From: Sphaerochaeta sp.
GTDB taxonomy: Bacteria > Spirochaetota > Spirochaetia > Sphaerochaetales > Sphaerochaetaceae
DNA: 64,000 nt
NCBI GenBank assembly: GCA_022482495.1
Contig: JAKVPA010000005.1
Span: 62,001-126,000 of the forward strand
Direction of reading: 5' to 3'
The notes beneath the pieces were generated by a model. The model was not told the DNA's origin. It saw nothing but the letters and a program-made list of their open reading frames with translations, and ran no database searches. This document shows, in pieces, positions 43,409 through 52,074 of the stretch (the first letter of the stretch is position 1; each line of letters starts with the position of its first letter). Made by a program: the position numbers and the translations under genes.

Positions 43409-43518
43409 ATCTTCCATGGAAACATTCATTCTCTCTGTTCATGATCATGCTATTTCGTCTTACAAGCGCAAACGAAGAGATGATTCCCGTTTCTCAGAAA
43501 ACAAAATGTTCTTCCCCC

Positions 43519-45198
43519 TCACGTCACCCCATACTCTGACCCTCCGATGAATTCCCTGAGGAGGGAGTCGGAGGGGACGAGGGTGTCGGGGATGGGTTGG
43601 AAGTTGTCCAGGAACTTCAACAGGCGTCGGGCGGTGACGTAGACGACGGTGGCGGAGGGTTTGACCATCTTCAGCAGGGGTTGTGCGAACGGAGCCAGGA
43701 CGGCCAGTTCGTAGTCCAGCGCCGAGTTGATCATCATGTCGGCGTTTCCCTGGTAGGGGAAGATGTACAGGTTTTCTCCCCGTTGGATGGACGGGATCAT
43801 CGAGAGGGTCTGCTCGGCAGAGGCGCCGCGGGTGCGGTGGTCCCGGACGATGCGCCGGATGATCCGGTTGTCCGTCGTGCTGATCCGGTTGTGGTCGTCG
43901 ATGTTCACCTGGGTGAACGCCGAGATGTAGACGCGGAAGATCAGATCACTGTCCAGGCTCCCTGTCAGGGCGGGGTTCATCCCGTGGATCCCTTCCATCA
44001 CGACGATCGTCTTGGCATCCAGTTTGATCTTCTCCCCGAACGTGGTCTTCTTCTGGACGAAGTCATAGGTGGGAAGGGATACTTCCTCTCCGTCCTGGAT
44101 TGCCTGCAGGGTGTGTTGCAGCAAGGGAAGGTTCAGCGCTTCCAGACGTTCGAAGTCCGGTTTTCCGTCCTGGTCCTTGGGACACTGGTCTGGTGGCAGA
44201 TAGTAGTCGTCCAGCGTGATCTTCAGCGTCTTTTTCCCTCTGACCTGCAGTTGGGTGCACAGCTTGAACGCGAAGGTGGTCTTGCCTGAGGAAGAGGGAC
44301 CCGCGATGGCGACGAACCTCACCGTGCTCTTCTGGCAAATGGCGTCGGCGATGTCGGCGATGTGCTTTGCCTGGAACTCCTCGGACAGACGGATGAACGG
44401 GGCGATGGCGTTCTCGTAGGAGAGCCGGGAGAGATCGCCGATGCTGGAGACCTGGATGATCGGGGCGTTCTCTTTTCCATGTTTCAGCGCGTCAAACAGC
44501 TTGGAGTTGTCCTTGAAGGTGTCAAGCTGGGTGAAGTCAAACGAGCGGGGATAGCGGAGCAGCAGTCCGTTCTGCTGGTACGTCCTGAGTTCCCATACGG
44601 TGATCAGGCCGCTGTTCGGGACAATTGGCTCATAGCTGATGTCTCGAAATCCGTCCATCTGGTACAGCGGGACGGTGGGTTCGTTGTCGGTGGACAGCAG
44701 CCCGACGGTCTCGTCGAACTTTTTTTGCTTGAAATAGGAGAGGGCCTCGTCGTACGGGACGGTCACCTTGTCGATGGACAGGTGCTGGTCGGAAAGATCC
44801 CGCATCGTCTTGGTGATCGTGGCGATGGTCTCCTTGCTGACGATGTACCGGTCCTGGAACGTGAAGTAGTACCCATCGCCCAGGGCGAAGCCGATGACCA
44901 GCCGGCGGTTGGGGTACAGTTTGTCCACCGCGGCGTACAACAGGAAACAGATGCTCTGCCGATAGACCCGTTTGCCGATGTCGGAAAACAGCCTGATCGG
45001 CACGATGACGCTGTCGCAGGTCAGATGGTCGGAGAAGCTTTCCACCTCGTTGTTGACCAGGGCACAGACGTACGGGTTTGCCTGGTAGTCGGTGGTCATT
45101 TCCCCTTCCAGGTCGAACTGTTTCAGCGCATCCCCCACGGTGCTGCCCAGGGGAATCTGGATCTTGGAATCTTCAAACGTCGCGGTGATGGTGCTCAT
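43519..45198 (-). CDS. Nucleoside-kinase-like fusion: N-terminal ThrRS-type domain plus uridine kinase/phosphoribulokinase domain
   Basis: About 559 aa. Residues ~1-230 resemble a TGS/ThrRS second-additional domain (FEDSKIQIPLGSTVGDALKQF, VSKETIATITKTMRDL). Residues ~285-500 are a uridine kinase-like P-loop domain: FVAIAGPSSSGKTTFAFKL, KITLDDYYLPPDQ, VVMEGIHGMNPAL, RRIVRDHRTRGASAEQT. This fusion is found in Firmicutes, Thermotoga and spirochaetes and is usually annotated as nucleoside kinase; its in vivo substrate is unsettled. Start at 45198 or 45210; no Shine-Dalgarno sequence is visible. It diverges from the aldehyde-oxidoreductase-like gene. Confidence 0.82.
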   Translation of the reverse strand: MSTITATFEDSKIQIPLGSTVGDALKQFDLEGEMTTDYQANPYVCALVNNEVESFSDHLTCDSVIVPIRLFSDIGKRVYRQSICFLLYAAVDKLYPNRRLVIGFALGDGYYFTFQDRYIVSKETIATITKTMRDLSDQHLSIDKVTVPYDEALSYFKQKKFDETVGLLSTDNEPTVPLYQMDGFRDISYEPIVPNSGLITVWELRTYQQNGLLLRYPRSFDFTQLDTFKDNSKLFDALKHGKENAPIIQVSSIGDLSRLSYENAIAPFIRLSEEFQAKHIADIADAICQKSTVRFVAIAGPSSSGKTTFAFKLCTQLQVRGKKTLKITLDDYYLPPDQCPKDQDGKPDFERLEALNLPLLQHTLQAIQDGEEVSLPTYDFVQKKTTFGEKIKLDAKTIVVMEGIHGMNPALTGSLDSDLIFRVYISAFTQVNIDDHNRISTTDNRIIRRIVRDHRTRGASAEQTLSMIPSIQRGENLYIFPYQGNADMMINSALDYELAVLAPFAQPLLKMVKPSATVVYVTARRLLKFLDNFQPIPDTLVPSDSLLREFIGGSEYGVT

Positions 45199-45228
45199 GT
45201 CTTGCATCATAGCGCGTTTTTGCTTGGA

Positions 45229-45257
45229 TTGACAGGCTCTTCCGGGGCGGGTACAGT
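45229..45257 (+). promoter_or_regulatory. Leaderless-type promoter of the AOR-like gene
   Basis: TTGACA (45229-45234), 17 bp, TACAGT (45252-45257). Seven bases separate the -10 from the GTG at 45265. Confidence 0.5.
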
Positions 45258-45264
45258 TTTCGGT

Positions 45265-46823
45265 GTGAAACGAAGGACCCGTACATTCCCGTATCGAGAA
45301 CGATCGATTTTGGTCATCGACCTGGACAAGGAGCGCTTCCGGTTCGTCAAACTGGGAGAGGCTCAGGCCAAGAAGATGCTGGGTGGACGCCTTATGGCCC
45401 TTACGTTGTGGAATTCCTACTGCAACTACCAGAAGCTCAAGCCTTCCGACTATGAATCAGGGAACCCGATCGTCATCGCCATCGGGGCGGCCAGCGATCT
45501 TGACCATCCGCTTCTGGACGGCTATGTGCTTGCCACCCGAAGCCCGGTGACCGGTTCCCTTTCCGTCACCGCAGGGGAAGGGCGCATCGCCAAGGCGCTC
45601 TCTCGGGGTGGGGCATCTGCGCCATGGTGATCCAGGGAAGACGGAGCCGCATCACCCACCTTGCCATCACGGATCATGACGTGACGTTCTCCACCCGGGA
45701 GGACCTGCACAACCTGACGGTGGGCTCCTGCCACGCCCTTAGTCCGGAGACGCCGATGATCGTCATCGGACCGGCGGCTGAGGCGCAGGTGCCGCAGAGC
45801 AGTGTGGACTTCGATGGACGGAACCTTGGCCGGGGTGGCGTGGGGATGGTGTTCGCCTTGAAGAACATCAAGGCCATCACGTTCCCGGTGGGGGCGGTGC
45901 ACGTCGAACGGACCAGCTATGATCCCGCAAGCCTGGGGCGGCTTTCCGCGTGGGTGGAGAAGCTCCAATCCTGGCAGCGGAAAGGTTCCCGTCTTTCATG
46001 GGGCAACCGCAACGGATGGCTTGCCATCAACGGGCTTCCATGATCGTGTGGATGGACGGATGTGGGCGTTGGAAGGACAGAAGCCCCTGCTTCCCCTGTT
46101 GGCCTGGGCCCGAACCTCGGTGTCTTTGATCCCGCCCATATCCGGCCTACGCTGGCTGCGTGTGATGATCTTGGGCTGGATCCTTTTTCTGCCGGGGTTC
46201 TGCTGCTCTGGGCGTCCCGGAACGGATCGGTCGACCCGGTGCGGGTGCTGGAGAGTGTCGCCTACGGCAAAGGGCCGTGGATGAACCTTCCCAAGGAGAT
46301 GCCCGGATCCTTCTATCGGATCGGCGGTCTGGAGATGGCTCCGTTCGACCTCAGGGCGCTTCCGTCCCAGGCGGTGCTTGCCGCACTGGGTGACGATACC
46401 ATCGTCTATCCCGCGTTGCTTCACCAGAAGGGGTTCCACAGCGGCAGGGAGATGTTCCATGCCCGCGTCTCCGTCTACTGCCAGGATCTTCGGTACGCCA
46501 TGGAAAGCCTGGGCATCGCCTATCGGCGCAGCTACGTGGTCTTCAACCAGTATTTCCCGTTCTGGATGATCCATCCGTTCGCGTTGCTGGCGCGGCTTGC
46601 CTCAGACAGTGAAGGCTATCCGTTCTCCGCCATGGGGATCCGGAACGTGGGGATATCCTGCTACCGGGTGCAGCGGGAGATCAACCGGCAGTTGGGCTGG
46701 CATGAGCCGGAGCGTGTGCCGGATCCGTTGATGACCGATGGCTCTTCCAACCACCGGTACGCGTCGGTGGTGACGCTTCCCCGGTTGATCGAAGCTTACC
46801 GGCTGATCAGATCCAGGATCTGA
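45265..46823 (+). CDS. Aldehyde ferredoxin oxidoreductase (AOR)-like protein, frameshifted
   Basis: Reconstructed product of about 515 aa. N-terminal ILVIDLDKERFRFVKLGEA and NPIVIAIGAASDLDHPLLD, ATRSPVTGSLSVTAGEGRIA, then (second frame) MVIQGRRSRITHLAIT and VIGPAAEAQVPQSSVDFDG, GRGGVGMVFALKNIKAI match AOR domain 1. C-terminal parts ACDDLGLDPFSAGVLLLWAS and MAPFDLRALPSQAVLAALGDD match domains 2-3. Breaks: a CT repeat slip near 45615 and two or more indels between 46040 and 46110, where a CFPC motif appears in the third frame (Fe-S ligand candidate). AOR enzymes use a tungstopterin and one [4Fe-4S]; this short divergent copy may have another role. Transcription begins about at the GTG. Confidence 0.6.
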
Positions 46824-47320
46824 AGTTTCTTGTCGTCCAACAGACGGTGGATGGTGATACATTGGGTTTCCATCACGGCGTAGCTTGCCGGGTATCCGTC
46901 CCGGGGGTAGGTGGTCGAGCCGGGGTTGAGGATGACCACGCCATTTGGGTCACGGTACAGCCGGGGGACGTGGATGTGCCCGAAGATGAAGATGTCGTCG
47001 GCCTGCATGTCCAGGCCGTACGGCGACGGCCATCGGTCCCCATGGGTCATCACTACCGTTCTTCCGTTCCAAGGAACCCGTTGGACCAGCGGGGGAAGCA
47101 TCCGGCCCGCTTCAGAAAATCCATAGGAGGAATCACAGTTTCCCCTGACCAGGGTCAGGGAATACGGGCAGAGGGAGAGGTCGGGGAGGGAAGAGATTCC
47201 GATGTCTCCGGCAAGAAACAGTTCGTCTCCGTGGTGCTCCGCAGCGCGGGTGAGAAGAAGCTGGAACGCCTCGTCACTGCCGTGGATGTCCGAGGCGACG
47301 ATGATCGTCGGAATATGCAT
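46796..47320 (-). CDS. YfcE/MJ0936-type phosphodiesterase
   Basis: 174 aa calcineurin-like phosphoesterase. Metal ligands are VASDIHGSDEAF (Asp, His), LFLAGDIGISS (Asp), LVRGNCDSS (Asn), VVMTHGDRWPS (His) and FIFGHIHVPRL (His-x-His). The C-terminal ILNPGSTTYPRDGYPASYAV is the typical family end. It hydrolyses phosphodiesters; the physiological substrate is open. It is convergent with and overlaps the AOR-like gene by 28 bp. TACACT lies six bases before its ATG with a poor -35, a weak leaderless candidate. Confidence 0.9.
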   Translation of the reverse strand: MHIPTIIVASDIHGSDEAFQLLLTRAAEHHGDELFLAGDIGISSLPDLSLCPYSLTLVRGNCDSSYGFSEAGRMLPPLVQRVPWNGRTVVMTHGDRWPSPYGLDMQADDIFIFGHIHVPRLYRDPNGVVILNPGSTTYPRDGYPASYAVMETQCITIHRLLDDKKLQILDLISR

Positions 47321-47484
47321 GCTCCCAGTGTACCGTGGAAACCCTTTCCATTTGTAGATGCCTAGCGCTGGTTTTTCTTGGGCTTCTGGGGGAATTTTTT
47401 TATCTTCCGGTGGCGGAGCTGATGGAAAAGAGGTATGATGATGCTATAAGAATCATATCAGTTTAGGGAAAACGGGAGGTCATC

Positions 47485-48411
47485 ATGGATGATATACGGA
47501 CCATCGCCTGCAACGACGGGCATGTGATGTATTATCGTGTGTGGTTGCCGGAGGGCCAAGAGGTCAAAGCGACCCTTCACATCCTGCATGGCATGGCGGA
47601 GCACAGCGCGCGCTACGACCGCTTCGCGTCGTACCTTGCCGGGCATGGATTTGCCGTGTACTGCCAGGACCATCGCGGTCATGGATTGACCGCCACGAAG
47701 AACAACGAGAAGCTGGGGTTTTTGGCTCCTTCCCATGGCTGGAAGTTGATCGCCGAGGATTCCTCCCTGCTGGATGATGTCATCACGCAGGACTTTCCTT
47801 CCGCGCCGCTGTTTCTGTTGGGGCACAGCATGGGTTCGTTCCTGGCCAGGACGGTGATGGTCCAGCATTCCGATGTCTTCTCCGGGGTGGTCATCATGGG
47901 GACCGGCGCTTCCAAAGGCATTCTTGGGTGGGTTGGAAAGAAAATCGCCCAGTCCCATGTGCGGCGCTTCGGGGCTGACCATACGGACAACCAATTGGAC
48001 AAGATGAGTTTCGCTTCCTACCTGAAGAAGATCCCTGACCACAAGACGCAGTTCGACTGGCTTTCCCGTGACGAAGCGGAGGTGCAGAAGTATATCGCCG
48101 ACCCATGGTGCGGTTTCGTCTGCACCTCGTCGTTCTTCGTCGACTTGCTGGATGGCATTTCGTTCGCCAACGATCCCAAGAGAATCGCCACGCTTCCCAA
48201 GGATCTTCCGCTCCTCTTTATCAGCGGGGATGCCGATCCGGTGGGGGATTGGGGCAAAGGGGTGAAGGATGCCTTTTCGTTGTATCAGGACGCCGGAATC
48301 TCTGACGTCAGTCTGAAACTGATCCCCGGTGACCGGCATGAGGTGCTCAACGAGACGGATCGGGACGATACGCAGGCGCTGTTGCGCTCCTGGATGGAAG
48401 AACGGATCTGA
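47485..48411 (+). CDS. Alpha/beta hydrolase (monoacylglycerol-lipase/lysophospholipase-like)
   Basis: 308 aa serine hydrolase. The oxyanion region ILHGMAEHSARYDRFASYLA and DHRGHG, nucleophile elbow LGHSMGSFLA (Ser near residue 114), SGDADPVGDWGKGV (acid near 249) and PGDRHEVLNE (His near 284) form the triad. No signal peptide. It likely cleaves monoacylglycerol or lysolipid-type esters in the cytosol. The yihY-like gene starts on its stop codon (TGATG). GGGAGG precedes the ATG. Confidence 0.9.
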   Translation: MDDIRTIACNDGHVMYYRVWLPEGQEVKATLHILHGMAEHSARYDRFASYLAGHGFAVYCQDHRGHGLTATKNNEKLGFLAPSHGWKLIAEDSSLLDDVITQDFPSAPLFLLGHSMGSFLARTVMVQHSDVFSGVVIMGTGASKGILGWVGKKIAQSHVRRFGADHTDNQLDKMSFASYLKKIPDHKTQFDWLSRDEAEVQKYIADPWCGFVCTSSFFVDLLDGISFANDPKRIATLPKDLPLLFISGDADPVGDWGKGVKDAFSLYQDAGISDVSLKLIPGDRHEVLNETDRDDTQALLRSWMEERI

Positions 48412-49640
48412 TGAGTTTCAAGAAGAAGCTTAAGGCGGCAGGCCAGTTGGGCTACCTTGCCTACCGGATGGGGATGAAGGACAACGTGTTCACCGCCGCC
48501 AGTTCGATGGTGTACTCCACATTGATGGCCCTGGTCCCTGGTTTTACGTTCCTGTACGCGTTTTTCGGCGCGTTCGGGGTGCTGCAGTCCTTCATCACCG
48601 AGATGGGCAAGCTGTTCGCCCAGGTGTTCGGGGAAACAGCGGCCCAGCAGTTTTTGAACATCCTCAACACCTATACGGGCAACGCCATGAGCCTGGGGGT
48701 GGTCGGACTGCTTTCGTTCCTGGTCACCATGGTGCTGTTGATCAACAAGATATGGAACCAGGTAAACCGGATCTTCCGGGCGTCCATCGAGCGGAACATG
48801 ATCCGCAGGATTTTTTCGTTCGTCACCTTTTTGATATTGGCCGTTTTGGTCGGAGCGGCGTACATCAGCATCGAGGGGAAGCTGAACACCTGGTACTCCC
48901 GGATGATCGGCCGGTACGTTTCCGGTTGGGACAAGGTGTTCGGGTTCTTCGCCCCGGCCTTTTTGATTTGGTTCGTCCTGTTCATGATGACCTACTTCGT
49001 CCCCAACGTCCGGGTGCAGGCCAAGGCGGCGTTCTTCGCCTCGTTGTACGGGACCATCGGCATGATGATCGCCAATACGATCTTCTCCTCGTTGACCACG
49101 TTGGTCACCCGGTATTCCATCATCTACGGTTCGTTCGCCGCCCTGTTCCTGTTCCTCTTTTGGATGTACATCTTCTGGGTGATCTGCTACTGGGTGGTGG
49201 AGTTCACCTACGTCTACCAGTTCCGGCCCGATCTGCAGAAGTTCCGCGGACTTCCCCAGAGTCCTGCGCTGCAACTTTCCGAAGGCGTCAACATCATGAT
49301 GGTCATCGGAGCCAATTTCAAGGATGGAAAAGGGTCGACGCAGACGCGGGAGCTGGTTGAGCGGCTCGCCATCCCGGAGTACCGTCTGTTCGGTTTTCTG
49401 GATCTGATGAGCGACCTGAAGTTCATCACGCCGGTGAACAACCAGCACACCGCCTATACGGTGGCGCGTCCGCTGGAGGATCTCCGGGTGCAGGATCTCG
49501 CCTCGTCGCTGTACAGTCTGGATTCGGTGGGTGGGGAGGATCATGACACGGCAGGGGAGGCGGTGGCCGCGGAGATCAAGGAGCGGGGGATCACCAGTCT
49601 GGGCGATCTTACCATCGAGAACCTGTTGCAACGGGTGTAG
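48411..49640 (+). CDS. YihY/UPF0761-family membrane protein
   Basis: 409 aa. Residues ~10-270 hold about six membrane segments (ASSMVYSTLMALVPGFTFLYAFFGAF; FLTFLVTMVLLIN-type; ALFLFLFWMYIFWVICYWVVEF), the YihY (formerly RNase BN) fold. The C-terminal ~140 residues are soluble, ending SLGDLTIENLLQRV, and resemble a small winged-helix-like domain. Family function is unsettled. It is translationally coupled with the hydrolase upstream. A new promoter for the next gene starts in its last codons. Confidence 0.85.
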   Translation: MSFKKKLKAAGQLGYLAYRMGMKDNVFTAASSMVYSTLMALVPGFTFLYAFFGAFGVLQSFITEMGKLFAQVFGETAAQQFLNILNTYTGNAMSLGVVGLLSFLVTMVLLINKIWNQVNRIFRASIERNMIRRIFSFVTFLILAVLVGAAYISIEGKLNTWYSRMIGRYVSGWDKVFGFFAPAFLIWFVLFMMTYFVPNVRVQAKAAFFASLYGTIGMMIANTIFSSLTTLVTRYSIIYGSFAALFLFLFWMYIFWVICYWVVEFTYVYQFRPDLQKFRGLPQSPALQLSEGVNIMMVIGANFKDGKGSTQTRELVERLAIPEYRLFGFLDLMSDLKFITPVNNQHTAYTVARPLEDLRVQDLASSLYSLDSVGGEDHDTAGEAVAAEIKERGITSLGDLTIENLLQRV

Positions 49641-49654
49641 GCTCCTGCTAAGGT
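49626..49654 (+). promoter_or_regulatory. Leaderless-type promoter of the 156-aa protein
   Basis: TTGCAA (49626-49631), 17 bp, TAAGGT (49649-49654), six bases to the ATG at 49661. It overlaps the end of the yihY-like gene. Confidence 0.45.
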
Positions 49655-49660
49655 GAAGGC

Positions 49661-50131
49661 ATGACGATCAACAAAGATACGGCGCCGGTGGTGGACACCC
49701 TTTTGTGGCACGGCATTATCGACGCGACGACGGGCATTCTTTCCGATGAGCGGTACACCCTCGGCGGGCTTACCCTGCAGATGCATCAGAATCCCTCCCT
49801 GCTTCAGGGAGCTGATCTGGTGTACGTCCCCTATGCCGCCAGCCTGTGGCGTGGAAATTCGTTGATCCTCCTCGTCGCCATCGAGGAGGAGGATTACCGG
49901 AGTCTCGCCCAGGCGCTGGGCTGTTCGGTGCGGGAAATCCTTGAGGAGAAACAGACCCGTTCTTACTTCGGGCCTCCCCGGCTGGTTGCCTATGGGGGCT
50001 CGGACCGGGAGGATCTGGAGCCGTTTGAGGGAAAGCTGGATTATCCGACGGCAAAAGCGATATTGCAGGAGTGGGTCTGCGACATCATCGAGACGATGGA
50101 GGAACCCAAGAAGTCAGTGGAGGGTGTATAG
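49661..50131 (+). CDS. Conserved-looking hypothetical protein (156 aa)
   Basis: 156 aa soluble protein, acidic overall, without signal peptide or membrane segment. It has a hydrophobic core segment GNSLILLVAIEEEDYRSLA and an alpha-helical C-terminal half. Sequence features: DTLLWHGIIDATTGI, LVYVPYAASLWRG, FGPPRLVAYGGSD. I do not recognise the family. Its stop overlaps the end of the convergent regulator gene by 18 bp. Confidence 0.6.
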   Translation: MTINKDTAPVVDTLLWHGIIDATTGILSDERYTLGGLTLQMHQNPSLLQGADLVYVPYAASLWRGNSLILLVAIEEEDYRSLAQALGCSVREILEEKQTRSYFGPPRLVAYGGSDREDLEPFEGKLDYPTAKAILQEWVCDIIETMEEPKKSVEGV

Positions 50132-50749
50132 ATTCCCTTTCACCGTGACGATGCCTTCTTCCTGAAGCTTGGTCAGTTCCCGGAACAAGGCGCTGGGGTC
50201 GACGCACAGAAGGTCTGCCAGTTCTTTCTTCTTCAGCGGTACCCAGAAGCTTTTTCCGTGATGCGTTTGCTGTTCCAACGTAAGAAAGTACAGGATTTTT
50301 TCCCGGACGCTCCGCTGTCGGAGGAGCGCGAATTTCCGTGTCAGTTCCATCGCCTCGCCTGCGATGAGCGTCCGGAGGTTTGCCTCCAGTTCCTTGTCCT
50401 TGGAGAGTTCCTCCACCGGGATGGCGATGACCACCGTGTTGTCTTCTTGGGCGATGATGTCCACCGGGCTGCGCTCCCCGCTTGACGCAAGGGCGGCGGC
50501 GCATACCTGTCCGCGCTGGACTGTCCCCAGATTCGTTCTTCCCTCCCACGCATTCGGAGCCTGGATCAACAGGCTTCCCTGGGCGATGAGCAACACTTCC
50601 TTGGTGACCATTCCGACGGAAAGAACGGGTTCTCCGTGGGAAAGGGGGATGGTCCTTATGTCCATGGTGGACAGGAGATTCCTCAGCCGCCGCGCGTCCT
50701 CGAGGCGGAACAATGGAGAGATGGCGAACGCGCCGAAGTATTCCATCAT
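50114..50749 (-). CDS. CRP/FNR-family regulator
   Basis: 211 aa. N-terminal cyclic-nucleotide-binding-like beta roll (FAISPLFRLEDARRLRNLL, EPVLSVGMVTKEVLLIAQG, GQVCAAALASSGERSPVDII) and a C-terminal winged helix (KKKELADLLCVDPSALFRELTKLQEEGIVTVKGN). The effector pocket is degenerate relative to cAMP-CRP, and no FNR-type Cys cluster is present, so the signal is unknown. ATG 50749 overlaps the stop of the upstream endonuclease-like gene (ATGA), so the two are co-expressed. Confidence 0.85.
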   Translation of the reverse strand: MMEYFGAFAISPLFRLEDARRLRNLLSTMDIRTIPLSHGEPVLSVGMVTKEVLLIAQGSLLIQAPNAWEGRTNLGTVQRGQVCAAALASSGERSPVDIIAQEDNTVVIAIPVEELSKDKELEANLRTLIAGEAMELTRKFALLRQRSVREKILYFLTLEQQTHHGKSFWVPLKKKELADLLCVDPSALFRELTKLQEEGIVTVKGNLYTLH

Positions 50750-51861
50750 GGCTTCAGGGTGAAGGTCAGCACCACCGGCTGATGGTCGCTGTAGGCGAAC
50801 TGGTTGTCCACGTTCTTCGCCGTGGCGGTGACGTTGTCCGATACCAAAAAACCGTCCAGTACGGCGGTGTAGTTGACTCCCTTCCGGTAGGGCATGTCGG
50901 TACTTCGGCAGGTGGGGGTGGTGGTGCGGTTGCCCGCCTTGACGATCCGCATGCCTGCCGTGAGGTCGGCATCGTCGATCACATGGACCCACTCCGGTAT
51001 TTCCTGCTGGGAGGGGAAGGCCGTCAGGATGTCACTCCCCAACGAATGGTTGAAATCCCCTCCGACGATGACGTAATCGCCGTTGGCTATTGCCTCGGCA
51101 AGGTAGGCGTTGAGCACTTCCAACTGTTGCTTGCGGATCACCCCGCCTTTGTCGTAGGCGGACATGTGGCTGTTGATCAACACCAGGTTCTTTCCGTTGG
51201 TCACCGGCAGCACGGTGACGGAGAAGGCCCGGTCCAGGTCGAAGAACCGGTTGGGGAACGAGTCATCCACCGGGTACTGCTTGCGGACCGCCTGGGAGAT
51301 GGGGTGCTTGGACATCGTCACAAGACCCGCTTCCGTTTTCCCATGGGGGTCGGAGAACGGGTAGGCGAGATAGGCGGAATGGAAGTTGGACGCGTAGACG
51401 GTGTTCCTGCCTGGAAGGTTGTCCTCCAACATCTGTTTCTCGTTGACACCATGGGCGCGGTTGCTCTTCTTGTCCACTTCCTGGAACAGCAGGATGTCCG
51501 GGTCGAGTTTCTTGACGGTGGAGATGATGCCCTGCAGGTTGGACAGAACGACCTGTTTGCTGGTCGCCTTGCCGTATTCGCCCTGTACCGGCGTGCCGTC
51601 CTTCATCGTCCCGGTATCCATGAAGAAACTGAACGAGGGGTCATAGGCGCCGAAACCGATGTTGTACGTGGCTGCGGTGTACGGTTTTCCCGGATCCAGC
51701 AATGGCCGTGAGGTCTGTCCTTCGATGGCAAGGACGGTATCGTCCGGAATACGGTGGTACTGCAGGGTGACGTACAGCAGGTAGCCAAGGACCAGCGCGA
51801 TGGCCAACAGCACGATGGTGAGGATCAGTCGTGGAACGGAGAGATGTTTTCTTGTCATCAT
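50746..51861 (-). CDS. Membrane-anchored endonuclease/exonuclease/phosphatase-family protein
   Basis: About 371 aa from ATG 51861. One N-terminal membrane segment (LILTIVLLAIALVLGYLLYV) is followed by an EEP domain: TAATYNIGFGAYD, DPDILLFQEVDKKSNR (Glu), LVLINSHMSAYDKGG (His), VIVGGDFNHSLGSD (Asp/Asn) and AYSDHQPVVLTF (Asp-His). It would hydrolyse phosphodiesters or phosphomonoesters outside the membrane; it could be a sphingomyelinase-like or nuclease enzyme, not resolvable. It lies upstream of and overlaps the CRP-type gene. Confidence 0.85.
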   Translation of the reverse strand: MMTRKHLSVPRLILTIVLLAIALVLGYLLYVTLQYHRIPDDTVLAIEGQTSRPLLDPGKPYTAATYNIGFGAYDPSFSFFMDTGTMKDGTPVQGEYGKATSKQVVLSNLQGIISTVKKLDPDILLFQEVDKKSNRAHGVNEKQMLEDNLPGRNTVYASNFHSAYLAYPFSDPHGKTEAGLVTMSKHPISQAVRKQYPVDDSFPNRFFDLDRAFSVTVLPVTNGKNLVLINSHMSAYDKGGVIRKQQLEVLNAYLAEAIANGDYVIVGGDFNHSLGSDILTAFPSQQEIPEWVHVIDDADLTAGMRIVKAGNRTTTPTCRSTDMPYRKGVNYTAVLDGFLVSDNVTATAKNVDNQFAYSDHQPVVLTFTLKP

Positions 51862-52038
51862 ATATCCTGTGGGCGGCGTACGCCTCAAGCTATGGTACAC
51901 CTATTTCCCTTACTCTCAAACAGGAATCTGGAGCAATCGTTACGGCTTTGGTCAAAAACCTTTAGAAAATGCATAGCTTGGTTATGCAACATATTGCAAC
52001 AAAAGGAAATATTTTCTGTGTTTTTTTGATGGATCATC

Positions 52039-52068
52039 TTGCGCCAAACCGGCGAGGCTCAGTAGTAT
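52039..52068 (+). promoter_or_regulatory. Leaderless-type promoter of the secreted unknown protein
   Basis: TTGCGC (52039-52044), 18 bp, TAGTAT (52063-52068), six bases to ATG 52075. In front of it (51976-52000) lies TTATGCAACATATTGCAACAA, a partly repeated TGCAACA motif that recalls 17527. Confidence 0.45.
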
Positions 52069-52074
52069 GCCGGT

